Positions 32,614 through 42,310 of a stretch of DNA of 56,481 bases are shown here, piece by piece. A program made the position numbers and the translations under genes. Location of the stretch: contig CAZPQM010000013.1 of the NCBI GenBank assembly GCA_964588995.1, positions 1-56,481 on the forward strand, read 5' to 3'. The notes beneath the pieces are model-generated. The model was not told the origin of the DNA. It saw only the letters and a list, made by a program, of their open reading frames with translations, and ran no database searches. This DNA comes from CAZPQM01 sp964588995 (GTDB taxonomy: Bacteria; Pseudomonadota; Alphaproteobacteria; Rickettsiales; UBA8987). Within the stretch, counting starts at the first letter, position 1; every line of letters begins with the position of its first letter.

Positions 32614-33172
32614 TCTCTCCGTATTATCTGTTCTCAGCCTGACGGCCTGCGGATTTGAGCCACTCTATAAACAAACTCCTGCTCCGGAAGCAGGCCAGAC
32701 CGCAGAAGCACCTGATCAGCCTGAATACACTGAAAATGTAGCGCGTCAACTGGCGCAGGTTGATATTATTACCATCGATTATTTCGGTCGTCCCGGGCAG
32801 GTGCTGCAATCCCGGTTGGAGGACATCCTCAACCCAACCCATGCCCCAACCCAACCCATTTATGAACTCAAAGTCAATCTAACGAAGAACCGCGAGGCGT
32901 TACTGGTCGAGCGGGACGCGGAAATTACCCGCTACCGGCTGATTACCTTTGCCGATATTGAGCTCCGCGATGCGCAAACGGCGGAAGTGATTATGCAGGA
33001 CACGATACGTCTGACGTCATCGTTTGATGCGGTACAATCCGACTTTGCCACCTACACGGCCGAGCAGGAAGCGCTTACCAACCTGATGCGTCAGATGGCC
33101 ACCCGGATTCGCTTTCAGCTCACCGACTATTTTATCGGCCGCACCTCACAGCAGGCTGAAGCAGGCTCATGA
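32597..33172 (+). CDS. lptE: LPS-assembly lipoprotein LptE
   Basis: The ATG at 32597 (with AGGA upstream) lies inside the end of leuS and gives 191 residues. A lipoprotein signal ends SLTACGFEPLY, the typical LptE start. The rest has the LptE pattern YELKVNLTKNREALLVERDAEITRYRLITFADIEL and an SSFDAVQSDFATYTAEQEA helix region. It partners LptD in placing lipopolysaccharide on the outer membrane. It overlaps holA by 4 bases. Confidence 0.88.
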   Translation: MSLLRNLSVLSVLSLTACGFEPLYKQTPAPEAGQTAEAPDQPEYTENVARQLAQVDIITIDYFGRPGQVLQSRLEDILNPTHAPTQPIYELKVNLTKNREALLVERDAEITRYRLITFADIELRDAQTAEVIMQDTIRLTSSFDAVQSDFATYTAEQEALTNLMRQMATRIRFQLTDYFIGRTSQQAEAGS

Positions 33173-34227
33173 AAATCGCTGCGGCGCAGGTTGAGCGCTG
33201 GATCGAGCAGCCTCCCAACACCCTATCCGGCTTCCTTCTTTATGGGCCGGACCACGGCATGGTAGTCGAGCGGGCGGCTCGACTTGTCCGGGTAATGGTG
33301 CCCGATCCGGATGACCCCTTTAATACGGTACATCTGACGCCTGAACAGCTTAAAGAATCCCCCGGCCTGTTGCAGGAAGAGCTGCAGGCTATCGGGTTCG
33401 GTGGCGGGCGACGCCTCATCACATTGAAAGGCGCTGGTAACGCGCTCACCAAGTCGCTTAAAGAAGCTACGGATAACCTTACTCCCGACATGGCTGCTTC
33501 GATCGCGCTGATTGTCACGGCCGCGGAGCTCGACAGCCGTAGCAGTCTGCGCGCCTTATTTGAAAAGCACGAGCATCTCGCCGCCCTGCCCTGCTATATT
33601 GAAGAGGGCCGTCAGTTGATTACCACCATTGCAGCCCAGCTACAGTCGCATGGTCTGACGGCGGAGCGTTCGATCGTCGATTATCTGGCCGAGCGTGTAC
33701 AGGGAGATCATCGCCTTGTGCTGCAGGCCATTGATAAGCTCGCGCTCTATGCCGGTGAGCAGTCCTCCCTAGACTTTGCTGATGTCGATGCCGTTACCGC
33801 TGATGCCACCACTTCCACACTGGAAGCGATCACAGCAGCTTTTATCCATAAAAAATTAGCAGACTTATCGTATTTGCTGGGCAAGGCGCACCAGCAGGGC
33901 GTCCAACCGATTGTGATTGTGCGTTCGCTGCAAACCACGATCCGAAAGCTGCAACGTGCGCTGGGATATATCCTAAATGGTGATTCGGTTGACCGCGCCA
34001 TTCAGCAGTTGCGCCCACCCGTATTTTTTAAAGAACGTCCTGTTTTTGAACACGCGCTTAGATGCCTGCAGAATACACTGAACCGATCAGGCAATGTGTT
34101 GCCCCTTCAAAAGAGCTTACATGCGCTCTATGAGGCTGAAAAGCTGAATAAACGCTATAGTGGGTTCTTGCCGCAAACTATGCTGGAGCATAGCCTGCTA
34201 GCCGCATCAGCACGGCTTGGACGCTAG
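33169..34227 (+). CDS. holA: DNA polymerase III delta subunit
   Basis: This 352-residue clamp-loader subunit opens the beta sliding clamp. It matches HolA in the N-terminal FLLYGPDHGMVVERAARLV region, SSLRALFEKHEHLAALPCYIEE and the QGDHRLVLQAIDKLALYAG helix pair. It starts with ATGA overlapping the lptE stop. Its end overlaps the convergent parB by 4 bases. Confidence 0.92.
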   Translation: MKIAAAQVERWIEQPPNTLSGFLLYGPDHGMVVERAARLVRVMVPDPDDPFNTVHLTPEQLKESPGLLQEELQAIGFGGGRRLITLKGAGNALTKSLKEATDNLTPDMAASIALIVTAAELDSRSSLRALFEKHEHLAALPCYIEEGRQLITTIAAQLQSHGLTAERSIVDYLAERVQGDHRLVLQAIDKLALYAGEQSSLDFADVDAVTADATTSTLEAITAAFIHKKLADLSYLLGKAHQQGVQPIVIVRSLQTTIRKLQRALGYILNGDSVDRAIQQLRPPVFFKERPVFEHALRCLQNTLNRSGNVLPLQKSLHALYEAEKLNKRYSGFLPQTMLEHSLLAASARLGR

Positions 34228-35114
34228 TCGGCCCGGCCTTGTTCGAGACGGCTCAGTATACCGTCCAACTCCTGAAGCGATTGATACCGTATCACCAGCC
34301 TGCCCGCCGTACCGCTGCCCTGAATGGCCATATCCAGCCCTATTTTCTGACTGAGCTTTTTCACCAGCCCGGTGGTTTCCAAATCGGCTTTTGACTTCCC
34401 AGCCGACTTTTGCGTGGATCTGGCATTGTTATTCAAAAGCGCCTCGGTCTGACGCACATTCAGCTGCTTTTGTACCACTTGCTGCGCCAGCTCGGCGGGA
34501 TTGGGCGCGCTGAGCAACACTTTGGCGTGCCCGCGTGTGAGCTTTTTCTCCTTCAGCAACTGCTTCACCTCACCCGGCAGATTAAGTAGCCGCAGCATAT
34601 TGGTAATAGTGGTGCGTTTCTTGCCGATCGCATCTGATAAAGCCTGTTGCGTGTACTCAAACTCATCAATCAGCCGCTGATAACCTTCCGCTTCCTCCAG
34701 CGGGTCAAGATCCTGACGTTGCACATTTTCGATCAGCGCAATCTCAAGCGTCTTCTGGTCGTCAAGCTCCTTAACGATTACCGGCACATCTGCCAGTCCT
34801 GCTCGTTTAGCCGCCCGGAAACGCCGCTCCCCGGCGATAATTTCGTATTGTTCGCCCTGCTTACGCACCAAAAGCGGCAACACAATGCCGTTGGCCTTGA
34901 TCGATTCCGTAAGTTCATCCAGCGCTTCGTCCTGAAAACTCGAGCGCGGCTGATATTTTCCGGGCCGCAGTGCCGTAAGGGGGAGGGTGGTGACCTGCTC
35001 CGCGTCCAGCTCAGGCGGGAGCGACAGGGCGGCTTCGTCCCGCACCGTCGTAGTTGCCGTATTTCGTTCTGAAATCAGTGCCGATAAGCCTTTTCCCAAG
35101 CCTTTGGATGACAT
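34224..35114 (-). CDS. parB: Chromosome partitioning protein ParB
   Basis: This 296-residue CTP-dependent clamp loads at parS and spreads on DNA to organise the origin region. It has the N-terminal SKGLGKGLSALI, Box I LRPGKYQPR, the CTPase motif IIAGERRFRAAKRAG, the ENVQRQDLDPLEEA segment, and a helix-turn-helix (YTQQALSDAIGKKRTTITNMLRLL). The C-terminal dimer domain completes it. An AGGGGA ribosome site precedes the ATG. It is cotranscribed after parA, with a gap of 23 bases. The parS site is at 38527. Confidence 0.95.
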   Translation of the reverse strand: MSSKGLGKGLSALISERNTATTTVRDEAALSLPPELDAEQVTTLPLTALRPGKYQPRSSFQDEALDELTESIKANGIVLPLLVRKQGEQYEIIAGERRFRAAKRAGLADVPVIVKELDDQKTLEIALIENVQRQDLDPLEEAEGYQRLIDEFEYTQQALSDAIGKKRTTITNMLRLLNLPGEVKQLLKEKKLTRGHAKVLLSAPNPAELAQQVVQKQLNVRQTEALLNNNARSTQKSAGKSKADLETTGLVKKLSQKIGLDMAIQGSGTAGRLVIRYQSLQELDGILSRLEQGRAD

Positions 35115-35137
35115 CGCTTTCCCCTGTATCTGCTACG

Positions 35138-35938
35138 TTACGCCGCTTCCAGCTGCTCCTGCATCTGCTTGCGCAGCACCTCCTTCACCAGCGCGAGATA
35201 GGCCTGCGATCCGGGGCAGCGATAATCATAGATAATCGCCGGCTTACCGTGGGACGGCGCCTCCGACAGCCTGACATTGCGCGGAATGACAGTTTTATAT
35301 ACACGCTCGCCGAGATGTTCGCGAATTTCCTGCTCGACTTCGCGCGTAATCCGATTGCGTTTGTCGTACATGGACAGCACGACACCGTTGATTTCAAGCC
35401 CTGGATTGAGGTGCGTCTGCACCAGGTCGATCGTGTGCAATAGATGCGACAGCCCTTCAAGCGCGTAATATTCACATTGCATCGGCACCAGAATCGATGT
35501 CGCACAGGTAAAGGCGTTGACCGTCAATAATCCAAGGGAAGGGGGGGTATCGAGGATGATATAGTCGTAAAAACGGTCACTGTCATTGAGCGCGTCTTTC
35601 AGTATGAATTCCTTGTCGGGCTCAGTTGCAAGCTCAACATCGGTTGCGGAAAGATCCATAACTGCAGGAACAACATGCAGATTCGGCACAGAGCTCTTTT
35701 TTGTTGCTTTATCGAGAGTTATATCCGACACCAGTACATCATAAACAGAAGGATTACGATTATTCTGATCGACACCAACCCCTGAGCTTGCATTACCCTG
35801 GGGGTCCATATCGATTAGTAGCACCTGCTTATTAATCGCTGCGAGCGCGGTTGCCAGATTGACCGCCGTCGTCGTTTTACCGACACCGCCTTTCTGATTT
35901 GCAATCGCGATAATTTCACAATTCGGATTACGCGCCAT
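35138..35938 (-). CDS. parA: Chromosome partitioning ATPase ParA
   Basis: The start at 35938 (MARNPNCEII) is chosen because AGGAGG lies 5 bases upstream; a GTG two codons earlier is possible. The 266-residue deviant-Walker ATPase has ANQKGGVGKTTTAVNLA (signature Lys and P-loop Lys), LIDMDPQGNASSG and YIILDTPPSLGLLTVNAF. It drives origin segregation with ParB. It lies 12 bases after rsmG. Confidence 0.96.
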   Translation of the reverse strand: MARNPNCEIIAIANQKGGVGKTTTAVNLATALAAINKQVLLIDMDPQGNASSGVGVDQNNRNPSVYDVLVSDITLDKATKKSSVPNLHVVPAVMDLSATDVELATEPDKEFILKDALNDSDRFYDYIILDTPPSLGLLTVNAFTCATSILVPMQCEYYALEGLSHLLHTIDLVQTHLNPGLEINGVVLSMYDKRNRITREVEQEIREHLGERVYKTVIPRNVRLSEAPSHGKPAIIYDYRCPGSQAYLALVKEVLRKQMQEQLEAA

Positions 35939-35950
35939 AACCACCTCCTG

Positions 35951-36592
35951 CTACTGTTGCGGTCGTATATCGGTGAGGCATATAATCATGCCCTGTTCTT
36001 TTTTTATGCCATGTTTCACATGCGAAGGATAGTATTTTTCTGACCACTCCCATGTTTTTTTTGCTTTACGAATTTCATCTAAATACTGAACGCCTTTGGG
36101 AAAGATACATGTCGTTTTATCCGAAATGAAGGGCGCGGCGTAGTCAAGTAATTGCGCCATATCTGCCAGTGCACGTGAGGTAATGACCGCTGCAGAGAAG
36201 GGGGGCACTTCCTCAATGCGTTTCGTATGAATCGTAACGGATAAGTTTGTTAGACGCGCTACTTCCGCGAGGAAGCTTGCTTTCTTATGATTGCTCTCAA
36301 CTAGATGGACGTTCTCAACGCCGAGTAACGCCAACACCAGGCCCGGCAACCCCGCACCGGTTCCCATATCGAGCACCGGACCAGAAGCACACTCGCGCAC
36401 CAGCGGGTAGAGTTGAGCACTATCTAAAATATGCCGCTCCCAGATGGCACCCTGTGTCGAACGGCCTATCAAATTGTGCGTTTGGTTCCATTTATCGAGT
36501 AACGTTGCGTAGGCGATCAAACGTTGCCGTGTCGAACTATCCAACGGCGCATAATGGCTAGCGATCGTCTCCAGCGCCTCAGCCTGCTCCAT
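35951..36592 (-). CDS. rsmG: 16S rRNA m7G527 methyltransferase
   Basis: The ATG at 36592 follows the mnmG stop by one base and gives 213 residues. The SAM-binding fold shows VLDMGTGAGLPGLVLALLG, preceded by LDKWNQTHNLIGRS, and VITSRALADMAQLLDYA. It methylates G527 of 16S rRNA. It sits in the classic mnmG-rsmG-parA-parB order. Confidence 0.93.
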   Translation of the reverse strand: MEQAEALETIASHYAPLDSSTRQRLIAYATLLDKWNQTHNLIGRSTQGAIWERHILDSAQLYPLVRECASGPVLDMGTGAGLPGLVLALLGVENVHLVESNHKKASFLAEVARLTNLSVTIHTKRIEEVPPFSAAVITSRALADMAQLLDYAAPFISDKTTCIFPKGVQYLDEIRKAKKTWEWSEKYYPSHVKHGIKKEQGMIICLTDIRPQQ

Positions 36593-36593
36593 G

Positions 36594-38462
36594 TCAGGCA
36601 GCTTTTGCTTGCGGATAATGGCGGTGTATATGCACCAGAATCGCGTTGATCGCGGCAGGCGTGATGCCGGGTAACCGGCTGGCACTGCCAATCGTTGCAG
36701 GTCGAGCCGTTTCCAGCTTGTCTCGTACCTCGTTAGACAGGCTTTTGATGCCCCGGTAATCTATATCTGCCGGTATCGTAAGCGCCTGATCCCGTTGGTA
36801 ACTTTCAATATCGTTGCGCTGCCGTTCAAGGTAATTTTCATAGAGCGCATCTATCTCTAGCTGGGCTTGCGTCGCAGCATCTATCGACGATAATTCCGGC
36901 CAGATCCGCTCGATATCAGCAAACTGGATCGCCGGCAGGCTCAATAATCCGAAAGCGCTACGCTTGACGCCATCCTGCCGGATAGCAACACTATGCTTCA
37001 GCGCCGCGTTCGGAGAAATCATGAGGCTATCCATGGTGCTCCGGGCTGTTATGATCGCGGCTTTTTTTGCTTCAAATACTTTTTTTCGCCGGGCCGACAC
37101 AATGCCCCGCGCGATGGCTTTTTCAGTTAATCGCAGATCGGCATTGTCCTGACGCAATAGCAACCGGTATTCCGAGCGCGAGGTAAACATACGGTACGGT
37201 TCCGGTGCTCCGCGCGTGATCAGATCGTCGATCATCACGCCGATATAGGCTTCGGAACGATCCAGAACAAACGCAGGGAGTTTTTGCACGCTGAATCCGG
37301 CATTCAATCCCGCAATCAGCCCCTGACCTGCCGCCTCCTCATAGCCGGTCGTGCCGTTGATTTGTCCGGCGAAGTATAACCCGCTGATCGCTTTCGTTTC
37401 CAATGTAGGTTTGAGCTCGCGCGGATCGACATAATCATATTCTATCGCATAGCCGTGCCGGATGATTTTTGCTTCTTCTAAACCTAGAATGCTACGAATG
37501 AAGCGTTCCTGTATTTCCTTCGGCAGCGAGGTCGATATACCATTCGGGTATATCGTATTATCGTTCAGCCCCTCAGGCTCTAAAAATACCTGGTGCCGAG
37601 GCTTGTCGAAAAAGCGACGCACCTTGTCTTCAATCGAAGGGCAATAGCGCGGAGGTGCGCCCGTAATCGCGCCGCGCGCCTGCGGTGTTAAATGCGCATG
37701 TTCTGCAATGATGCGATGCGTAGCTTCATTGGTATGCGTGATATGGCATATGATTTGTGGCTGCTCGACAGCTTTGTTCATGTAAGAGAATGGGGAAGGG
37801 GTTTTATCTCCGGGCTGCTGTTCCAAAACATCCCAGTTAATCGTGTTTTTATCTAGACGCGCAGGAGTTCCGGTTTTTAAGCGGCCCATACGGAACCCGG
37901 CACCATAGAGCGTATCCGACAGACCGATAGCAGGCGCTTCACCAATGCGGCCCGCCGGCGTCTGCTCGTCGCCAATATGGATCATGCCTTTCAGAAAGGT
38001 GCCGGTAGTTAGCACAACGGCACGCGCGGAGATTATGTCGCCCGAAGCGGTTACGACGCCATGCACCCGCTCGGCTTCAAGTATCAGGTTCTCTACCGGC
38101 GCTTCTTCGATAGTAAGGTTAGGATAGTTCGCAAGCGCTTCCTGCATAAACCGCGCATAAAGATGCCGATCGGCCTGAGCACGAGGACCCCAGACTGCAG
38201 GACCTTTCGAGTGGTTCAACATTTTGTAGTGTATGCCGGCGCGGTCAATAATGCGCCCCATCATCCCATCCAGCGCATCGATTTCCTTAACAAGCGTTCC
38301 TTTTGCCACTCCGCCAATCGCAGGGTTACAGGACATTTGCCCGATTGTATCGCGCTTATGGGTTATCAGTAGCGTCGCCGCGCCCGTACGCGCCGATGCG
38401 GCTGCCGCCTCACAACCTGCATGGCCTCCGCCTATCACAATGACATCATAATCTGTTTGCAT
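36594..38462 (-). CDS. mnmG: tRNA uridine-5-carboxymethylaminomethyl modification enzyme MnmG
   Basis: This 622-residue FAD enzyme works with MnmE to modify wobble U34. It has the N-terminal VIVIGGGHAGCEAA FAD site, MSCNPAIGGVAKGTLVKEIDALDG, the GTFLKG strand, the PPRYCPSIEDKV signature and FAGQINGTTGYEEAAGQGL. AAGAGG precedes the ATG. The next gene, rsmG, begins one base after its stop. Confidence 0.96.
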   Translation of the reverse strand: MQTDYDVIVIGGGHAGCEAAAASARTGAATLLITHKRDTIGQMSCNPAIGGVAKGTLVKEIDALDGMMGRIIDRAGIHYKMLNHSKGPAVWGPRAQADRHLYARFMQEALANYPNLTIEEAPVENLILEAERVHGVVTASGDIISARAVVLTTGTFLKGMIHIGDEQTPAGRIGEAPAIGLSDTLYGAGFRMGRLKTGTPARLDKNTINWDVLEQQPGDKTPSPFSYMNKAVEQPQIICHITHTNEATHRIIAEHAHLTPQARGAITGAPPRYCPSIEDKVRRFFDKPRHQVFLEPEGLNDNTIYPNGISTSLPKEIQERFIRSILGLEEAKIIRHGYAIEYDYVDPRELKPTLETKAISGLYFAGQINGTTGYEEAAGQGLIAGLNAGFSVQKLPAFVLDRSEAYIGVMIDDLITRGAPEPYRMFTSRSEYRLLLRQDNADLRLTEKAIARGIVSARRKKVFEAKKAAIITARSTMDSLMISPNAALKHSVAIRQDGVKRSAFGLLSLPAIQFADIERIWPELSSIDAATQAQLEIDALYENYLERQRNDIESYQRDQALTIPADIDYRGIKSLSNEVRDKLETARPATIGSASRLPGITPAAINAILVHIHRHYPQAKAA

Positions 38463-38526
38463 AGCTTGCCTCTTTCCATCCTTACTATACGAAAAAAATT
38501 ACAATGTGCAAGCTGCTGACACCCAA

Positions 38527-38542
38527 TGTTCCACGTGGAACA
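38527..38542. promoter_or_regulatory. parS: parS centromere site
   Basis: TGTTCCACGTGGAACA is a perfect 16-base palindrome identical to the Caulobacter-type parS sequence. It lies in the 94-base gap between mnmG and mnmE, about 3.4 kb from parB. ParB would load here and the ParABS system would segregate this region first. The palindrome extends further by AA/TT at each side. Confidence 0.95.
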
Positions 38543-38556
38543 TTGTCGGCGCCGCT

Positions 38557-39882
38557 CTATTTTCCGATACAGAACGATGAGAATAAGCTGTCCAGCATGT
38601 CCTCGACGTCAATCGCGCCCGTTAGTTTTCCGAGCGAGACCGCGGCAAGACGCATATCCTCCGCCAGCAATTCAATCGGCGTGGCGTTGTCGGCCGATAC
38701 AAGGAAACGCTCGAGGTGATCGACCGTTTCAGCGACCAGCAACGCATGCCGTTCACGTGTCATCACCGGAGCATCCTTAACCTCCATCAGTGCAGAAATA
38801 TGCCTGGTAAGTGCCTCAAGCAGTTGGGGGATATGATGGCCGGTTTTGGCAGAAACGGAAAGTACCTGACCATACGCCGCTGCCAGCCGCTCGGGGAGGG
38901 GGATCTGGTCGGCTTTATTATACAGCACTACCGCATTGGGGGGAATCTCGGCGGATAATGACTCATCCGCATCGATCATATAAAGCACGATATCCGCCGA
39001 AGCGGCCCGCTCCCGTGCACGTTTCACCCCCTCCCGCTCTATCGGATTATCGCTTTCCCGCAACCCTGCCGTATCGACCAGCACCACCGGATAGCCCGCT
39101 ATATCCATATGGATTTCAATCAGATCGCGCGTGGTACCGGCCTCTTCGGAAACAATCGCTGCCTCTTTCTGCGCAAGGCAATTCAGCAGGCTCGACTTAC
39201 CTACATTAGGCCGCCCTACGATGGCCACGGTAATTCCTTCACGAATACGGCGCCCTGCATGATTTTTTAGATGCGCCTGCATAACGTTTCGTAAGTCAGC
39301 CACTTGATGCAGCATCGCCTGAAAGCGATCCGGCGGAATATCTTCCTCCGGGAAATCAATAAAGGCCTCCAGATAGGCCATGTGCTCAATTAAGGTCTGC
39401 CGCCAACCCTCATATACGCGCGATAGCTCTCCCTCCATATGACGCAGCGCGAGTTGCTGTTGTGCCTCGGTTTCGGCATCAATTAAGTCTGCAAGACCCT
39501 CAGCCTGGGTAAAATCCAACTTATGATGCGCCAAGGCCCGACGGGAAAATTCACCTGGCTCAGCCAGACGAAGATCGGGTAGGGCGCCTAGATAATCGAG
39601 CACCGAACGAATGGTTGCACGGCTTCCGTGAATGTGTAGCTCCGCAACATCTTCCCCGGTAAAAGAATGCGGCGCCGGAAAATACAGTACCAGCCCCTCG
39701 TCCAGCACCGCACCTTCCGAGTTCGTAAAGCGGGTGAACCTGGCATAGCGTGGCGGGGGCGGAGAGGCCACACCAAGCGCATCAAGCGCTGTCCGCACCT
39801 TACCCCCTGAGATGCGAATAATAGCCACTCCTGCCTTACCTGAGGCGGTCGATAATGCGAAAATAGTATCGGAAAATGACAT
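38557..39882 (-). CDS. mnmE: tRNA modification GTPase MnmE
   Basis: This 441-residue GTPase partners MnmG. The N-terminal folate-binding domain starts DTIFALSTASGKAGVAIIRISG and includes ELHIHGS. The G domain has VGRPNVGKSSLLN (about 222-234), the G3 motif DTAGLRES and G4 NKAD. The protein ends FCIGK, the conserved cysteine tail. It is separated from mnmG by the parS gap. Confidence 0.96.
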   Translation of the reverse strand: MSFSDTIFALSTASGKAGVAIIRISGGKVRTALDALGVASPPPPRYARFTRFTNSEGAVLDEGLVLYFPAPHSFTGEDVAELHIHGSRATIRSVLDYLGALPDLRLAEPGEFSRRALAHHKLDFTQAEGLADLIDAETEAQQQLALRHMEGELSRVYEGWRQTLIEHMAYLEAFIDFPEEDIPPDRFQAMLHQVADLRNVMQAHLKNHAGRRIREGITVAIVGRPNVGKSSLLNCLAQKEAAIVSEEAGTTRDLIEIHMDIAGYPVVLVDTAGLRESDNPIEREGVKRARERAASADIVLYMIDADESLSAEIPPNAVVLYNKADQIPLPERLAAAYGQVLSVSAKTGHHIPQLLEALTRHISALMEVKDAPVMTRERHALLVAETVDHLERFLVSADNATPIELLAEDMRLAAVSLGKLTGAIDVEDMLDSLFSSFCIGK

Positions 39883-39906
39883 GCTGATAGCAGGATAAAA
39901 GACCCG

Positions 39907-40908
39907 CTATATCTCTTCGGGCGCTTCCCCGTCGGGCTCAAAATAAATTTCTGACACGTACCGGCGCCCTTTATCGCCCTTTCGGAGCTGCACGACAATA
40001 TCAACCACGTCAAAAATATATTTACGAATTTCCTGACGGTTCATACCTAGCCCGGCCTGCATCACCATCAGCACGAGCTGCTCAAACGCTAGTCGAGGCG
40101 TGTCGGCGTGCAGTGTGGCAATGGAGCCGGGGTGGCCGGTATTCACTGCACGAAGATAGCTGAAAGCTTCCGCGCCGCGTAGCTCCCCCACGATAATGCG
40201 CGAAGGCGCCAAACGCAGGCAGGCTTCTATTAAGTCCTGCGTACTAATTTTAGCACGGCCCTGACCGCCTTTGGAAACGAGCAGGTGCACCCGGTTCGGC
40301 TGTTCAAGCGATATTTCGCGCGCATCCTCTACGGTAATAAGCCGCTCATTATGTGGTATAGATTGAAAGATGGCGTTGGCGAAGGTCGTTTTTCCCGAGG
40401 AGGTGCCGCCACTGATGACAATATTCTTCTTACGCTTTACGGCTGTATCCAGGAATTCTTTGATACGGCCATCATCCAGCAGTGCTTTCAATTCACGATC
40501 AGCCGAGTTATCCGCGGATTGAGAAACAGTGGATTGGAAAGCACCTAACGCCTCATATTGATTCAGATCAAGTTTTAGAGGGTTTGACTTACGGATGGAC
40601 ATCGCCACTGTTCCCTGCTCACAGGCCGGTGGAAAGACAACCTGAATACGGTAACCCTGTGGAAGGGTAGCCGATAGCAATGGATTTTCTTCACTGATAT
40701 TCTGGCTGGTCGATTGTGCAATCAACCTACCAAGCCCCATAAGATGGTTTAGGTCGAGCTGCGGATACTCTTCTGCATGTGCTTCGCCTTTGATTTCAAT
40801 CCAAATTTCACCTGGACGGTTAATCGATACTTCGTTAATACCATCCCGGTTCAAAATTTCCCGGAGTGGGCCCATATAGGTTTCGAGCGCAGTAACACTA
40901 TTCGTCAT
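39907..40908 (-). CDS. virB11: Type IV secretion ATPase VirB11
   Basis: This 333-residue hexameric traffic ATPase powers substrate transfer and pilus steps. The N-terminal domain (residues 1-130) precedes a RecA-like domain with Walker A GGTSSGKT (167-174), the Asp box ITVEDAREI, Walker B with SRIIVGELRG, and the His box GHPGSIATLHA (258-268). Length is typical. Its start overlaps the end of virB10 by 11 bases. The gene is followed 24 bases later by mnmE; the virD4 that often follows is absent. Confidence 0.94.
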   Translation of the reverse strand: MTNSVTALETYMGPLREILNRDGINEVSINRPGEIWIEIKGEAHAEEYPQLDLNHLMGLGRLIAQSTSQNISEENPLLSATLPQGYRIQVVFPPACEQGTVAMSIRKSNPLKLDLNQYEALGAFQSTVSQSADNSADRELKALLDDGRIKEFLDTAVKRKKNIVISGGTSSGKTTFANAIFQSIPHNERLITVEDAREISLEQPNRVHLLVSKGGQGRAKISTQDLIEACLRLAPSRIIVGELRGAEAFSYLRAVNTGHPGSIATLHADTPRLAFEQLVLMVMQAGLGMNRQEIRKYIFDVVDIVVQLRKGDKGRRYVSEIYFEPDGEAPEEI

Positions 40909-42289
40909 GGATATATACCATAGCGTTTTTCTCTAAATTAGTCGGGAAGAAAATATCCCGATTAACAAATACTTTGACAATCATGCCCTGATCAATTGTA
41001 ACCGTCGGATTTACATTGATCAAATCATCCACGACCTGCTCCGCCGTGCTGCTGAAATTCTCTACCGCCTCCAACGTCGCAATATCGGTGACACTTCCGG
41101 TTGTCGTCGCATTACCCGCACCGGTTTCTCCCTGCTCAATGTTTTCGGAATCCGTAAGCGCTTCCGTCGCCGCAGCAAACCCAACTGTGATAGTACTCAG
41201 CAATAAAGAATTGCTGAATATCTCGAGGTACTTATTATCGACTACACCCAGTATGCCCGAGCGCCCCATCGGGTCGGTAGCCGGAGAATCCAGTGCGATG
41301 TCAATGCCATCGGGCCGAATTACCCGGTTCCAGATGATATAAACCCGCGCCTGTCCACGGGCGATATCCGTATTATAACTTCCAATCAGTCGTGAACCTT
41401 TCGGTATCAGAATTTCCCGGCCTTTTTCCGCATAGACATCGCGGCTGGTAATAGCACGCAATACGCCCGGCAGGTCGGAGTTTATCGCCGTCTCCAGCAC
41501 GGCATCCATCATTTTTCCCTGCAGAATCGTCCGGTTGAGAAATTTCACCTGCGTAACTTCAACATTCGGCGCTGTAGAATCTTCCGGGTCAAACGCGCCG
41601 TCTTCCTTTTCCTCTTCTGGTCCAGCACCCGGGCCAAATGCACTCCCTCCGCCGCCTATGAGTGAATTAGCACGTAATCGCTCTTGCTCTGCCGGGCTGA
41701 TAGATGGAGCACCGCGCTCACCTCCTACAGGCGGGAGCCGGTTAAACCGTGTACCCGATACACTTCGGCTTTCTCGAGGTACAAAAGGGGAAAGCCCAGG
41801 CAAGCTACTTCTTGTCTGTGTACTAGGCACAGAAGATAGAGGCGCTGCTGGTTGCGCCTGCGGCGTCGGTGTTGGGGGAACTGGAGGCGGCGGGACGGCT
41901 GGCACATCGGGTGGCGGCGCAGGCGGCGGCGGCTCCAGAATAACCGTCTCTTCCGGCTGTGTCAGCACGCGAGGCTGACTCACCGAGGCTACTCGCGTTG
42001 TAATTTTACCCTTCCCGGTGGTTTCAGTTTCGGACTTAGGCGGGGGGGGCTGGTCATCTTCGCCACCGAGAAAAATCTGATATAGGACAAACAAGCCAAC
42101 CAGCACAATTAGTATAAGCATCAAAGGGCCCTTTTTTCCGGTATCCCCCACAGCCGGAATTTCCTGAGTCTTTATCTGCGCATCATCTACCGGAGAGACT
42201 TCTTCGTTACTTACAGACGGCTTCTTGGGGGGTTCCGGAGGCCCTTCCTGGTTGCCAGCTGGCGGCTTCTGGTTCTTATCGTCACTCAC
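40898..42289 (-). CDS. virB10: Type IV secretion core protein VirB10
   Basis: The 463-residue protein spans both membranes. It has a cytoplasmic N-terminus, one inner-membrane helix (LMLILIVLVGLFVLYQIFL, about 56-74), and a Pro-rich periplasmic stretch (about 115-160, many PP pairs). The C-terminal TrbI/VirB10 beta-barrel domain runs from about 250 (VLETAINSDLPGVLRAIT, LIPKGSRLIGSYN, DSPATDPMGRSG). With VirB7/VirB9 it forms the outer-membrane core complex. It lies 21 bases after virB9. Confidence 0.93.
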   Translation of the reverse strand: MSDDKNQKPPAGNQEGPPEPPKKPSVSNEEVSPVDDAQIKTQEIPAVGDTGKKGPLMLILIVLVGLFVLYQIFLGGEDDQPPPPKSETETTGKGKITTRVASVSQPRVLTQPEETVILEPPPPAPPPDVPAVPPPPVPPTPTPQAQPAAPLSSVPSTQTRSSLPGLSPFVPRESRSVSGTRFNRLPPVGGERGAPSISPAEQERLRANSLIGGGGSAFGPGAGPEEEKEDGAFDPEDSTAPNVEVTQVKFLNRTILQGKMMDAVLETAINSDLPGVLRAITSRDVYAEKGREILIPKGSRLIGSYNTDIARGQARVYIIWNRVIRPDGIDIALDSPATDPMGRSGILGVVDNKYLEIFSNSLLLSTITVGFAAATEALTDSENIEQGETGAGNATTTGSVTDIATLEAVENFSSTAEQVVDDLINVNPTVTIDQGMIVKVFVNRDIFFPTNLEKNAMVYIHDE

Positions 42290-42310
42290 CTTATTTTTCC
42301 TCGTATACCG

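Noticed and set aside
36008..36023. A parS-like sequence (TGTTTCACATGC...) inside rsmG
   Set aside because: Only about 11 of 16 bases fit the palindrome, within the range expected by chance in coding DNA.
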